From assembly GCA_016719855.1 (NCBI GenBank), contig JADJYH010000006.1, forward strand, positions 62,001 to 126,000: a DNA stretch of 64,000 nucleotides, given 5' to 3'. The stretch comes from Saprospiraceae bacterium. Lineage in GTDB: Bacteria; Bacteroidota; Bacteroidia; Chitinophagales; Saprospiraceae. Under the pieces are notes generated by a model, which saw only the letters and a program-made list of their open reading frames with translations, did not search any database and had not been told where the DNA came from. Both the position numbers and the translations under genes were made by a program. Positions 26,501 to 36,455 of the stretch are shown here, piece after piece (position 1 is the stretch's first letter; each line of letters begins with the position of its first letter).

Positions 26501-27825
26501 GCCGGGTCGCAGATTTTCAGGCCAAAGAGCCATTGCCGGTAGGTATCGAGGCGTTGGTCAAGGGCCTTCATCACGTCCTTGCGCCTGCCCTTCCGCTCCT
26601 GTGCATATTCCGCTTCCACGATGCCAAGTGCAGCCTTTTGTTCATTGCAAAGCCTGCCCAAAGTGTTCTCCACGATGTACTGCGTGATGTAACGAGGCGT
26701 GTAAAATACGCCGTCCTTTTTGCGCTTGGTCTGTGTCTTATCGAAGGCAATGCCTTCCAATTGGGCACTGATTTCCTCGATTTCGTTCAGGGAGTGCTCG
26801 AAGATATGGCCCAGTATGTTTACGTCCACTTCGCTTTCGAAGTCATACTTGCTGATTTCCTGTGTGTATTTGTAAAGTACGAAGTCGGTTATTTTCAGGT
26901 TGTCGAGCACCTCGTCTGTTTCAAACAAGCCACCGTTGTAGGCAAAGATGTTGACGTCTTTTCGGTCGGTGCCCTCGTTGATGTAATTGAAGTACCGCTT
27001 GAACAAATCGTACAACGGGCGTGGCTCATCGAGTTCCCGCAGGCGGTCCCAATCGTCAATGGTTTTTTTGACGAGGTTGGGCGGTAGCAATCCTTTGTCT
27101 TCACCAAAGAAGATGAAAAGCAGGCGGTCAAGCAGCTTTTGTGATTTTTTGAAGAGAAGCAGCGGGTCGTATTGTTTGTTGCGGCTACGCAGGTCGTCGA
27201 AGAGGGCATTCTTGAATGCCGAATAGTCCTTGTAAAATTTACGGGTAATGTCCTCCTCCTGTTGGGTGCTTTCCTGTTTGATGCGGGCTGGCATCTCAGC
27301 AAACAGGTAATCGGCAGCAAGCAGCAGGTAAAGCAACCGGAAGCGCTCGGGCGTCAGTTCAAAGAGGTTGAACTCTTCATAGTCGGTGGCGTCGTCAATA
27401 TAGAGCCGCAGCTTCTCGAAATTGGAAACGAGGACGTACCGACAGTCCTTTTGGTTGCTTTTATAGCCGAATGCCTGGTCGGTCACCTTGTCGAGGTTCA
27501 CGGTTTCCGTGCCTTTCAGTTCGATGATGCCTAGCACTTTACCGGACTGTACAATGCCGCCGTCTGCTTTCTTGGCGTTGCTGACGTTTTTCAGTTCTGT
27601 GGTGAGGTTGAAACCGGGTGAGGGATTGAGCACATAGCCCAGCACATCCACAAAGAGTTCCCGTAGGAAGCCTTCCTGGTATTGTTCTTCTTTGCTGTTG
27701 CGGATGTTTTCTTGTTTTACGGTATCAAGAAAATGGACGGAGAATCGCTGCCAGGCGCTTTCGACAGCGGCTTTGTCAAGTGAGTTTAAGTGCCTTTTTA
27801 GTACGGATTTTTGGAATAGGGCCAT
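23497..27825 (-). CDS. Type IIG restriction-modification enzyme with embedded RAYT-like domain (several frameshifts)
   Basis: Intact up to residue 709 from ATG 27,825, then continues in other frames. Order: PD-(D/E)XK nuclease (ADGGIVQSGKVLGIIELKG, residues 87-105), helical connector, adenine-methylase motif I (KICDPACGSGAFLNEAFDF, 437-455) and NIYGVDINEEAVEIARLALW. An IS200-type HUH transposase-like segment follows from 553 (FHVVLTTHNSRTSQRM ... CADHIHMVLVCEPEE). After a repeat-encoded Pro-rich stretch come its remaining helices (VWSQKFYRADLDVWELA ... YIRTNRQKHGLPELKGL), then motif IV VVVGNPPYVRQ and a TaqI-like specificity domain ending near 23,497 (EIDGVVYGLYGLTETEIKII). Frames change within 25.6-25.87 kb, near 24,350, 24,320 and 23,690. 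It would methylate and cut the same target; as read it is broken. Confidence 0.8.
25250..25875 (-). repeat. Array of REP-like palindromes within the embedded RAYT segment
   Basis: At least six copies of a palindromic word of the form CAAGGGGGCAAGCCCCCTTG or half of it (around 25,289-25,327, 25,409-25,445, 25,527-25,542, 25,626-25,680, 25,728-25,745 and 25,784-25,825). A direct duplication of about 78 nt (25,327-25,404 and 25,542-25,620) lies among them. In the gene frame they encode repeated PRGLDIPRGLAPL and PLPNDDPTSSDDAGSVV. GC-rich hairpin words next to a RAYT domain match the known REP/RAYT pairing. Confidence 0.85.
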
Positions 27826-28210
27826 TTATTGGCGTTTTGTTTTGAATGAGTTTATTGTTTGGCAAACGTCTTTCAGTTTTTAAAGTCAGGAAAAGTTTAA
27901 ATGAAAGACCTTTTTCAAGCGGTCAAGATACCGAGCAATCTTCATATCCAACAAAATGACTACCCCGATTTTTGTTTTGCACCTGTTTTTTTGTTTTTTG
28001 GTGAGAAAATAGGGCCTTTTCTCCTCCGGCCCAATGTCACATCTCCCACACCCCAACGCTCAATTTCCCCAAAAAACAAAATCGCCAACCAAAGCCCACT
28101 TCCCAGCATCCTTCCCTGCAAAATTCCCAGTATTTACTGGCATTCTCCATAAATAGTCCTGAAATTCAGCTTGAAGTTTGGGGTTTGTTCCTGGCTTTTT
28201 GTTCCATTCT
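27826..28210. other. Intergenic, no gene recognised
   Basis: About 385 nt upstream of the restriction gene. A plus-strand frame from 27,901 of 83 codons has no family resemblance and is probably chance. No clear -7 box for the minus-strand gene was seen. Confidence 0.4.
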
Positions 28211-28211
28211 G

Positions 28212-28514
28212 AATCCCTGAAAAAGCAGTGATGCACCACTTGAAGACCCTGAGATTGATTTTGCAGATGAAGGCGTACTGGCTGGCACGGTACAGGGCAA
28301 GGTGAAGAAATTCCCGAAAGGGGTACTGAACATCGCCATTGAATACTCTGCCGATGGTGGCCTCACCTGTCAGAACGGCACCTACAGCACGGGCTTGAAG
28401 TTCACGCTGGCTGGCCCTACGCCACGCACCGATTACCTCATCCGGGTGATTTATCATGGCACTTTCCAACGCATCAGCAACTCCAGCAAGCCTGTACCTG
28501 TGTATGTAAGATAA
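28212..28514 (+). pseudogene. 5'-truncated fragment of an unrecognised beta-rich protein
   Basis: A frame without a start codon reads SDAPLEDPEIDFADEGVLAG, then KFPKGVLNIAIEYSADGGLT and LAGPTPRTDYLIRVIYHGTF, ending VPVYVR. The strand pattern and final segment suggest the last beta-sandwich domain of a larger surface protein. A proper terminator follows, so this is the authentic 3' end of a gene whose 5' part was lost. Confidence 0.5.
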
Positions 28515-28536
28515 CGATAGTATAGCATAAGGACTG

Positions 28537-28571
28537 GCCGAGGCAGGAGATTTCCTGTTTCGGCTTTTTTT
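28537..28571 (+). terminator. Rho-independent terminator
   Basis: GCCGAGGCAGGA pairs with TCCTGTTTCGGC (one G-T and mismatch pair inside), followed by seven T. It ends the truncated gene at 28,514. Confidence 0.8.
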
Positions 28572-28621
28572 ATGAGTGGTTGGTGGAAGACCGTTGCAGC
28601 CTAGATTCCAAATGCAATCCC

Positions 28622-28629
28622 TAACTTTG
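28622..28629 (+). promoter_or_regulatory. Bacteroidota -7 box TAACTTTG
   Basis: TAnnTTTG match 26 nt upstream of the chimeric ORF start, apparently the inherited promoter of a lost endonuclease gene. Confidence 0.5.
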
Positions 28630-28654
28630 CCCCAAACCTGATTTAGGCTTCCCA

Positions 28655-28804
28655 ATGGCAAAATTTCGCAAGAACCACCAAAAGTCGAGCAAAGCAGAAA
28701 GTGTCGGGCTGGCTACCAAGATTGGTCTATTTGTCGTGCTGCTCGGTGCGTTCGGCATCAAGACAACTGCCCGCCATTCGACGAAGCGTTCGGGGTGGTT
28801 TTGA
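28655..28804 (+). pseudogene. Chimeric 49-codon ORF: endonuclease N-terminus fused to HerA-like C-terminus
   Basis: The ORF begins MAKFRKNHQKSSKAESVGLA, a diverged copy of the endonuclease start at 18,693 (MAKFRKNHQKSSKAESAGLV). After about 28 codons it becomes LLGAFGIKT...TKRSGWF, the exact ending of the HerA-like protein at 21,291 (LLGAFGIKT...TKRSGWF). The switch falls at a GTGCTG/GGGCTG microhomology near 28,741. It is best explained as an internal deletion of about 2.5 kb in a second copy of the endonuclease-HerA locus. It may still be transcribed and would give a peptide with one hydrophobic stretch. Confidence 0.85.
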
Positions 28805-28935
28805 TTTTTTTAGTTCGACAGGGAGCAGTTGGCAGGGGCAGTCAGTTCGCAGTCGAGTAGTCTTGGACTCCCGGGACGGACTAAATACCTGCCAACTGAC
28901 TGCCAACTGCCCACTGCCGAACTGTCGAACTAAAA
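28805..28935. repeat. Intergenic palindrome built of GCCAACTG words
   Basis: Left arm (from about 28,809) starts TTTAGTTCGACAG and contains GCAGTTGGCAG; right arm (ending about 28,935) contains CTGCCAACTGACTGCCAACT and ends CTGTCGAACTAAA. Arms are imperfect over about 46 nt. A lone arm of the same words is at 46,609-46,650. Confidence 0.75.
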
Positions 28936-29100
28936 TTGGCACAATCATGGCATGATGATTTTCGCTAATTAGTTGAACAAGCGTCCTCACCCTGTTGAAT
29001 ACCTCAAATTGCCCAGTAACTGGTTTTGGGTAGTTTGATAAATTTCTTGCATAAATTATTAAAATTTAGCTGTGAGCAGGTTGGCTAAAGGTTTTTTCCC

Positions 29101-29108
29101 TACCTTTG
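29101..29108 (+). promoter_or_regulatory. Bacteroidota -7 box TACCTTTG before the PorP/SprF gene
   Basis: TAnnTTTG with TTGG 16 nt upstream. It lies 23 nt before the ATG at 29,132 and so argues against the longer in-frame start at 29,072. Confidence 0.55.
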
Positions 29109-29131
29109 ACCCACCAAAACTTTCATTTCCC

Positions 29132-30094
29132 ATGAGCAGATTACAATCGTATCTGGCGTGCCTATTTATGTGCATTGCCGGACAATCCTTTTCTCAGCAA
29201 CTTTCCCTTTTTTCCCAGTATCGGGAGAATCAGACCATCATCAATCCAGCATCACCAGGCAGCAGCTACCTTGCATACGGCGAGAACCTGACCTTTGGCG
29301 CATCCTATCGGGTGCAATGGCAGGGCTTTGAAGGCTCGCCCACCACCGCCAACCTTCGGGGGGATTTCCTTTACACGGAAGGCAGCCCGGTGAGCATCAT
29401 GGGCGGGGGCTACTTGCTCAACGACCAGACCGGCCCGACCGGGTTTACCGGAGTTTATGGCCGCATCGGCGGTGTGCTTTCCGACGACCCCTATTACAGC
29501 GGACTTTGCGTTGGGCTTTCCTTCGGAATGGTGCAGTACCGGGTCAATTCTTCCGAAATACGGCTGCGGCAGGCCAACGACATCCTCTCTGGGGAAGACC
29601 AGAACAAGCTGTTTCCCGACGTAGGCGTGGGCGTTTTTGCTTACAAAAAGCTGGACGGCGGCGCTTTTGACGGCGACTATGTTTATGGCGGTGTCTCTGT
29701 GCCGCAGGTCATGGGCCTCGACCTCCAATTCGAGGATGCAGATGGCGAGTTCTACACCACCCGGGTGCAGCATATCTACGGGATGCTTGGGTACTACAAG
29801 TTTTTTAAAAACGAAAGCTTTTTGGAGCCGTCCATTTGGGTGAAATCGGCCCCGCACGTACCCGTCAACGTGGACTTCAACCTTCGCTACCAGATGGCGC
29901 AAAACTTTTGGATTGGCGCAGGCGGGGCAACCTCCAAGGCCATGCACATAGAACTGGGATTCCTGTTGGGCGACAACCTCGGCTTTGACAACACCCTGCG
30001 CATTGGTTACGGCTACGACTACTCGTTCAGCAGCTTCGGCCCCTACACGGGCGGTTCGCACGAAATCAACATTTCCTACGCACTTGAACGCTAA
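29132..30094 (+). CDS. PorP/SprF family type IX secretion membrane protein
   Basis: 320 residues from ATG 29,132 (MSRLQSYLACLFMCIAGQSF signal peptide). The mature start QQLSLFSQYRENQTIINPAS and repeated beta-strands (GASYRVQWQGFEGSPTTANL; GLCVGLSFGMVQYRVNSSEI; HIELGFLLGDN) are typical of PorP/SprF outer-membrane beta-barrels. In Flavobacterium johnsoniae SprF is needed to secrete the adhesin SprB through T9SS. Here the gene lies 66 nt upstream of a giant adhesin with a type B C-terminus, so the pair is very likely a dedicated secretion/anchoring module and its cargo. Confidence 0.92.
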   Translation: MSRLQSYLACLFMCIAGQSFSQQLSLFSQYRENQTIINPASPGSSYLAYGENLTFGASYRVQWQGFEGSPTTANLRGDFLYTEGSPVSIMGGGYLLNDQTGPTGFTGVYGRIGGVLSDDPYYSGLCVGLSFGMVQYRVNSSEIRLRQANDILSGEDQNKLFPDVGVGVFAYKKLDGGAFDGDYVYGGVSVPQVMGLDLQFEDADGEFYTTRVQHIYGMLGYYKFFKNESFLEPSIWVKSAPHVPVNVDFNLRYQMAQNFWIGAGGATSKAMHIELGFLLGDNLGFDNTLRIGYGYDYSFSSFGPYTGGSHEINISYALER

Positions 30095-30160
30095 CCACGC
30101 TGACTGAAGACTAAAGCCACGCTTTCGACATCCAATTATTTTCCCAAATTCAAGTTACTC

Positions 30161-33100
30161 ATGAAAAAAATAATTTGCCTACTAGCTTTCTTCTCCTTGT
30201 TGCTCTCGCAAAAATCCTTTGCTCAGCCCACCTACTGTTTTTCGCCCGAGCAGGTAGAAGTGAATGAAGGCGACAATGTTTGCCTAGACCTCAAAGTCAT
30301 CAATTTTACGGATATTATCAGTACCCAGTTCACCATTACTTTTGACCCTGATGTACTTGACTATCAAAGCATCTCCAATTTTAACCCACTCGTCCCAGGC
30401 CTCGATATTGGCGATTTTGGCACCACCACTGCGGATTTGGGCTACATCACGTTCATCTGGTCGGACGGCCAGCCCTGTCAAAGCGCCATCACAGGTGTTA
30501 GCCTACCCGACGACCAAGTACTTTTCACTTTATGTTTCAAGGCTATTGGTGATTACGGGTTCCATACCCCTGTGGAAATTGCCGCCTCTCCCATTGACCG
30601 CATAACACGGCGAGCGACCGCCCAGTGCTTTGACATTGGCGAGTACATTTGCAACAGTTTTGTCTCCATTGGCACCTCACCTTTGACCATAAACATCTCC
30701 TCCGCCGATGGCTATCACGATGACGTGGTATGCGTGGATTTCAAAGTGGAGGATTTCAACAACCTCATTTCTGCCCAGTATTTTGTGTTCTGGGATACCA
30801 GCGTCTTGGAATATTTCAGTGCCATGATGATGAACCTGGGCACCATGGGCGATCAATATGACATCAATTATTCTCCAGCTTATGGCATGTTGGCCTCTGT
30901 TTGGTACAACAACAGCCTAACCCAGGGCGTGACCCTTCCTGACGGTACGCAAATACTCCAGATGTGCTTTAAAATAAAGGGCAACTGCGGCCAAAGTGCT
31001 CCAATTTACATCAGCCAAAACAACAACAGTGCCCCACCCGAACCCATAGAAATCATTGATGTGGTAACTGCGGGGTCATCCACCGGCGTAAACATCGGCC
31101 TGTTGCAGAACCCCGGCACCGTTTCCGTCAACTGCAACAACCCGAACGGCATCACCATAAATATGGACGACAAAAACGTTTGTCCCGGCGAAACCTTTAC
31201 GGTGGACGTGAAAGTGGAGGATTTCAGCCAAATCGTACAATTGATGTTTGACCTGAAATGGAATCCCGGGGTGATTGACTTGACCAATGTGACCTACCCC
31301 GTTCAACCGGGCGGGCCAGCCTGTTTGCCATTTTCTACGGGAGTTGACCAATCGGACGAGAATACCGGACTCCTCCACATGGATTGGATAACGATGGGGC
31401 AAGGCTGCAACAAGACGGACGGCTACATCATCATGCAACTCCACTTCATAGCAGTGGGGCCGAGCGGCGCCAACTCGACCATTTCGGTGGTTGACCCGAT
31501 TTTTGTGGACAAATTCGGTGGGCAGCCCGTCAACGTCGGCATCAACAACAACAACAGCTTGGTGACGCTCTGCCAACTCAGCCAACCGACCATCGTAGCT
31601 GAATCGGCCAGTGGCAATCCCGGAACTCAGGTCTGCCTGGACTTCACCGTGCAGGATTTCGACGACATCACCGACATGGCCTACACCATCACTTGGGAAC
31701 CCACCATCATGCAGTTCACGGGAGTTCAGGGACTGAACTTGACCAACCTCAGCATGTCCGATTTTCTGTCGGCACAAGCGGGCAGTCTCGGCGTTTTGGG
31801 CGTGGATTGGTCAAATGGGACAGGCGTGACCGTCCCGGACGGGGTGTCCATTTTCACGGTCTGCTTCAACCTGATTGGCGATCCCGGCGAGTGTACGCCC
31901 ATCGTTTTTGAGGATACACCTTGGCCGATTGTCATTGAAACGGCCACGCCCAACACTGGCAACGTGGGCCTAAACGGCCAGCCCGGGCAGGTTTGCGTAC
32001 TTGACCCATTTATCCTAAGCCTCTCTTTTCCCAACACCTTTGCAGGTCAATTTGCCAATGTTTGCGTGGATTTGACCGTAGGAAACTTCAACCAACTCAC
32101 CAACACCGAATATTCCATCAACTGGGACCCAACCATCTTGTCGTTCCAGGGACTCACGCCAACTGGGGCGTTGCCCAATTTTGGCGCAAGCAACTACGAC
32201 GCCAGCGATGCTGCCGATGGCAACTTAACGATAGATTGGGCAGCCGTAAATCAAATACTCGGCACGTCGGTAGCTGATGGTTCGAGCATTTTCCAGCTTT
32301 GCTTTCAAGTAGTTGGAAGTTCAGGCGAGTGCAGCCCAATCACAGTGAGTGGGTATCCGCAAGCAGTTTTGGTCAATAGCGCCACGACTGGCAATGCCAG
32401 CTTGAACATTTTATCAAATGCAGGTAGCGTTTGTGTGGGCGGCTCCATCAATTTGGTGAGCTACAACGTCACGGACGTTTCTTGCGGAGCAAACCCCGAT
32501 GGAGCGATCAACTTGGTAGTAAACGGCGGCTCCGGGCAGTACGCCTACCAGTGGTCTGGCCCAGGCGTGAACCCAACGGCGGCCAACCAATCCAACCTGA
32601 ATATTGGCTACTACATCGTCACGGTCACTGACGCTCAAAATCCCGTTTTGGAAATCATCCAACCGTTCAATGTGGTGTACACGGTGGATGCTATCTATGC
32701 CAACGCAGGGCAGGATACCACCCGTTCTTGTAACACCAATGAGCTAACGCTCAACGGTTCAGGCTCATCCATGGCCCCAAATGCGACCTATCAATGGGTA
32801 TCATTGGGTTTTGGCTTGGTGCTGCCAGGGGAAGAAAATAAAATAAATCCGAAAGTAATTGGCTCCGGCCTGTTCAAGCTCACCGTCACCGGCCCCGGCT
32901 GCGTGGATATGGACACCGTGTTTGTGGGTGGCACCCAAACCCCCATTCCGCATATTGATACAGCCGATTTGATTTCTTGCAAACAGGATACGGTCATATT
33001 GGACGGCACACTGTCGCCATTTGGCTTTGAAATACTGTGGACAGGCCCAGCTGTCGTGCCAGGCACAGAGACATTTTTGACGCCCAAGGTCACTGCGCCG

Positions 33101-35744
33101 GGCTGGTACTTCCTGACGATGAGCGACCCGTCCACCAATTGTGTGGGGGTTGACAGCATTGAGGTGTTCGGTGATTTAATGCCACCCACAGCCGATGCGG
33201 CCGCTGATACAATTTTGGGTTGCAACACGGCCTTCGTTCCAATTGGTGGCGCTTCCAGCACCGGCTCGAACATCATGTACGACTGGATACCCATGGGTGG
33301 TGGCCAAATATGTGGAAACCCACAGGCGGCCCTTATCAATGCCTGCTCACCTGGTACTTTCCAGCTCACCGTTTTGGACACCTTGAATGGTTGCTCCGCA
33401 ATGGACGAAGTGGTCGTCACGGCTGACACGCTGAAACCGATATCCAACGCAGGGCTTGACAAAACCATCAACTGTGTCGTTGACACGGTGACGCTGGATG
33501 GCACTGCCTCGTCCTCGAACGGTAACTTCAGCTATACTTGGACTTTGCTGGGAGGAAGTATTGTGTCGCAAGGTAGCTTGCTGTTTACCGTTTCCGAGCC
33601 GGGTATTTACCAGTTGGAGGTAATGGACAATAGCAACAACTGCAATGCTTTTTCAGAAGTAGAAGTGATTGATGACAGGGATAACCCAACCATTGCTGCC
33701 AACCATTCCAACGATATTTCATGCCTTGAACCCTCCGCAATTTTGGATGCCACTGGCTCGGCCACAGGTTCAAACATCAGCTACGAATGGTTCAATGGCG
33801 GCGTGTCCATCGGTACGGGCTTGACCATCACGGTGAACACACCAGACAACTACGAGTTGGTGGTGACCAACTCGGACAACCAATGCACCGCCACGGAAAC
33901 CGAAGCAGTGCTTGACCTGCTAACGCCACCTGATTCGGATGCTGGATCGGACGACCAAATTGATTGCTTTGGCCCCACTGTTCTGCAAGGTATTTACGAT
34001 TCGACCAACCCCAACCTCCAGGTTCAATGGGTCAGTCCCAGCCAAGTTTGCATCCAAGGCGGCAACACACCAACCCCTACTGTGACTTGCCCCGGTGAGT
34101 ACATTTTTCAAGTTTACGACACTTTGACTGGCTGCGTTGGCAGAGACACTATACTTGTCAATGACAATACAATCAAACCAACAGCCGACGCTGGCCCTGC
34201 CAAAATATTGCCATGTGCTGGCAGTAGCGTGACGTTGGAAGGTAGCACGGATGCCACTGATTTCATCGTCTCTTGGAGTTCCATTCCAGCAGGCCTGCCC
34301 ATTGTCAATGCCACAACATTGAACCCAACCGTGACGCTGCCGGGTACATACACGCTGACAGTTCAATCGAACATCAATGGCTGCGAATCCACTGCTGCTT
34401 TGGTGGTGGTAACAGTTGGCACCGACACATTAGTAGCTGATGCTGGCAACGACGACACCACCGACTGCCAGAACCAAACCGTAACGATTGATGCAAGCGG
34501 CTCTACGCTTTCAGGCGGGAACACGGTGCTTTGGCAATTGCTTGATGGAACTTTTGTCGCCAGCAATGTGACGGTAGATGTGTCGGCTGGCACTTATGAA
34601 CTCGTCATCACAACGCCCGATGGGTGTGAGAAGCGGGACACGGTTGTGGTGGACGAAAATATTTCCGAACAGTTGATAGTCACAGCTTTGGCTAGTGGCG
34701 ATATTTCATGCGACAACCCAAGCGTGGACTTGAGCGGAACCAGCAATTCAATTGGCACCAACCTGAGCTTTATTTGGAGGGATGAATTTGGAATGATTGC
34801 CGGAACCGGGCACGACGATTCCAATCTCCACGCCCGGCATTTACACGTTGACAGTCACAAACAGCGACAATAATTGTGAAGGCACGGCTACCGTTCAGGT
34901 AATTCAAAACGATTTAACGCTTGAATCAGCATTTGCGCAAGCAGATTATGTGGAATGTGAGGCAACGGCAACGCTTATCGGCAACCTGCCCGCTGGGACC
35001 ACTGGCACTTGGACTTCCATCTCAGAAGCGGATATTGAGGACACAACTGCGGCAACCACCAACGTTTCTGGGTTCGGTCCAGGCGTGAACCAGTTCGTTT
35101 GGACACTTTCCTTGGGCGATTGCCTGAACTATTCATCGGACACCGTTTCTTTCGCCGTTAATCAAGTCATGCCAAATGCAGTGAGCGACAACGCCACGCT
35201 CCAACCGGGCACTGGCGGCCAAGTCACCATCAATGTGCTTGAAAATGACGAGTTTACGGCTGGCAACATCTCGTTCACTTTGCTCCCAAACACCATCTTC
35301 GGCGTGGTAACATCAAATGACGAAGGCGATGTTGTTTACACAAAAGAAAAATGCGTGGTGGGCAAAGTGGAAATCCCCTACCAGATTTGCGATATGACCT
35401 GCCCCGACCTTTGCGACGAGGCCACGCTGACGATTGACGTGCTTTCCGACCCGGAAGAAGCCTGTGGCGAAACTCCCAACGGCATCACGCCCAATGGCGA
35501 CGGCGTGAATGACGAGCTGGTTTTTGATGAACTGCTAAATACTTCGGAGATTTATCCCGACAATGAAATTGTCATCTTCAACCGTTGGGGAGATGTGGTT
35601 TACCAAGCCAAGCCGTACCTAAACGACTGGCAAGGCACGAACAAGAACGGCGACGAGTTGCCACATGCCACCTACTACTACATCCTCCGCCTGAACATTG
35701 CGGATGGCCAAATACTCCGGGGCGATGTGACGATAATAAAATAA
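30161..35744 (+). CDS. Giant surface adhesin with cohesin-like domains and type B T9SS C-terminus (one frameshift)
   Basis: About 1,860 codons. Signal peptide MKKIICLLAFFSLLLSQKSF. Five cohesin-like domains fill roughly residues 25-760, each with 'VCLDLKVINFTDIISTQFTI', 'FDPDVLDY' and 'GVSLPDDQVLFTLCFKAIG' type segments. About eight PKD/Ig-like repeats follow, starting 'ADAGPAKILPCAGSSVTLEG' and containing 'GTYTLTV'. A one-base loss at about 34,809 breaks the frame between MIAGTG and TTIPISTPGIYTLTV. The last 95 residues (GETPNGITPNGDGVNDELVF ... IVIFNRWGDVVYQAKPYLND ... WQGT) are the gliding-motility-associated C-terminal domain. Expected to be secreted by T9SS with the upstream PorP/SprF and displayed on the surface. 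Confidence 0.88.
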
Positions 35745-35777
35745 GGCAAGCGGCTGGCTATCAGCATTTTACAATAA

Positions 35778-35817
35778 AAACCCAACCTCTGGAAATGAAC
35801 TGGAGGTTGGGTTTTTT
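35778..35817 (+). terminator. Rho-independent terminator after the adhesin
   Basis: AAACCCAACCTC pairs with GAGGTTGGGTTT around a 13-nt loop, then a T-run. A second hairpin (AGCCGAACC / GGTTCGGCT, 35,825-35,853) without T-run follows directly. Confidence 0.9.
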
Positions 35818-35888
35818 CGATAAAAGCCGAACCTAGAGGGAGTTGGTTCGGCTATTCTAAACAAATAAAAAAGTAGCTCGGTGCCTTT

Positions 35889-36176
35889 TCAGGCGAAATT
35901 TTCCTTGAGGTCAAAGCCTCTGATAAATTGCTCGCTGGAGTGTTCGTTGGTAATGAGGTCAAGGTCGAGGGTTACGTTTTCAAACTGAAGCGCATAAGTT
36001 TTGCGCTCAATTCCTTCCTCGATAAAACTGCTTTTCAATTCTTTGCAGCTTTTGAATGAACCAGCCTCGCTGGCGAAACGGCTCATGGAATTTTGTACAG
36101 AGGCAACAGGGGTAAACGAACCTGGAAGGTTTATCAGGTCTACGGTAAGGGCAAGCTTCATTTCACGGATATTCAT
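35889..36176 (-). CDS. Small protein of unknown function, 95 aa
   Basis: Start taken at ATG 36,176 (MNIREMKLALTVDLINLPGS) because the upstream in-frame extension looks like translated non-coding DNA. The sequence continues FTPVASVQNSMSRFASEAGS, FKSCKELKSSFIEEGIERKT and ends in an acidic, phenylalanine-containing tail. No signal peptide or transmembrane helix. I do not recognise a family. It is convergent with the adhesin gene. Confidence 0.55.
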   Translation of the reverse strand: MNIREMKLALTVDLINLPGSFTPVASVQNSMSRFASEAGSFKSCKELKSSFIEEGIERKTYALQFENVTLDLDLITNEHSSEQFIRGFDLKENFA

Positions 36177-36455
36177 AATTTTCGGTTGATTTCGTTCAAA
36201 ATGCTTTCGCTTAAAGACACCCCTAAAACCCAAGTAGGTTGGATTCTGTTGTAATAATTGGATTAATGAATTGTTAAAGAAATGCCATGGACAGGCAAAC
36301 CGAAATGGCAAGCATTTTTCCAAAAAGCACAAATGGAAGAATTTTTGCTACCCAACTAGAACATTCAACGAAATACCGACTTTCTTGAAAATAACAGTAT
36401 TATTTTCTTCCTTTGCTAATCCTTTCTAAATCAACACTTTAAAAACAAGTTTACG

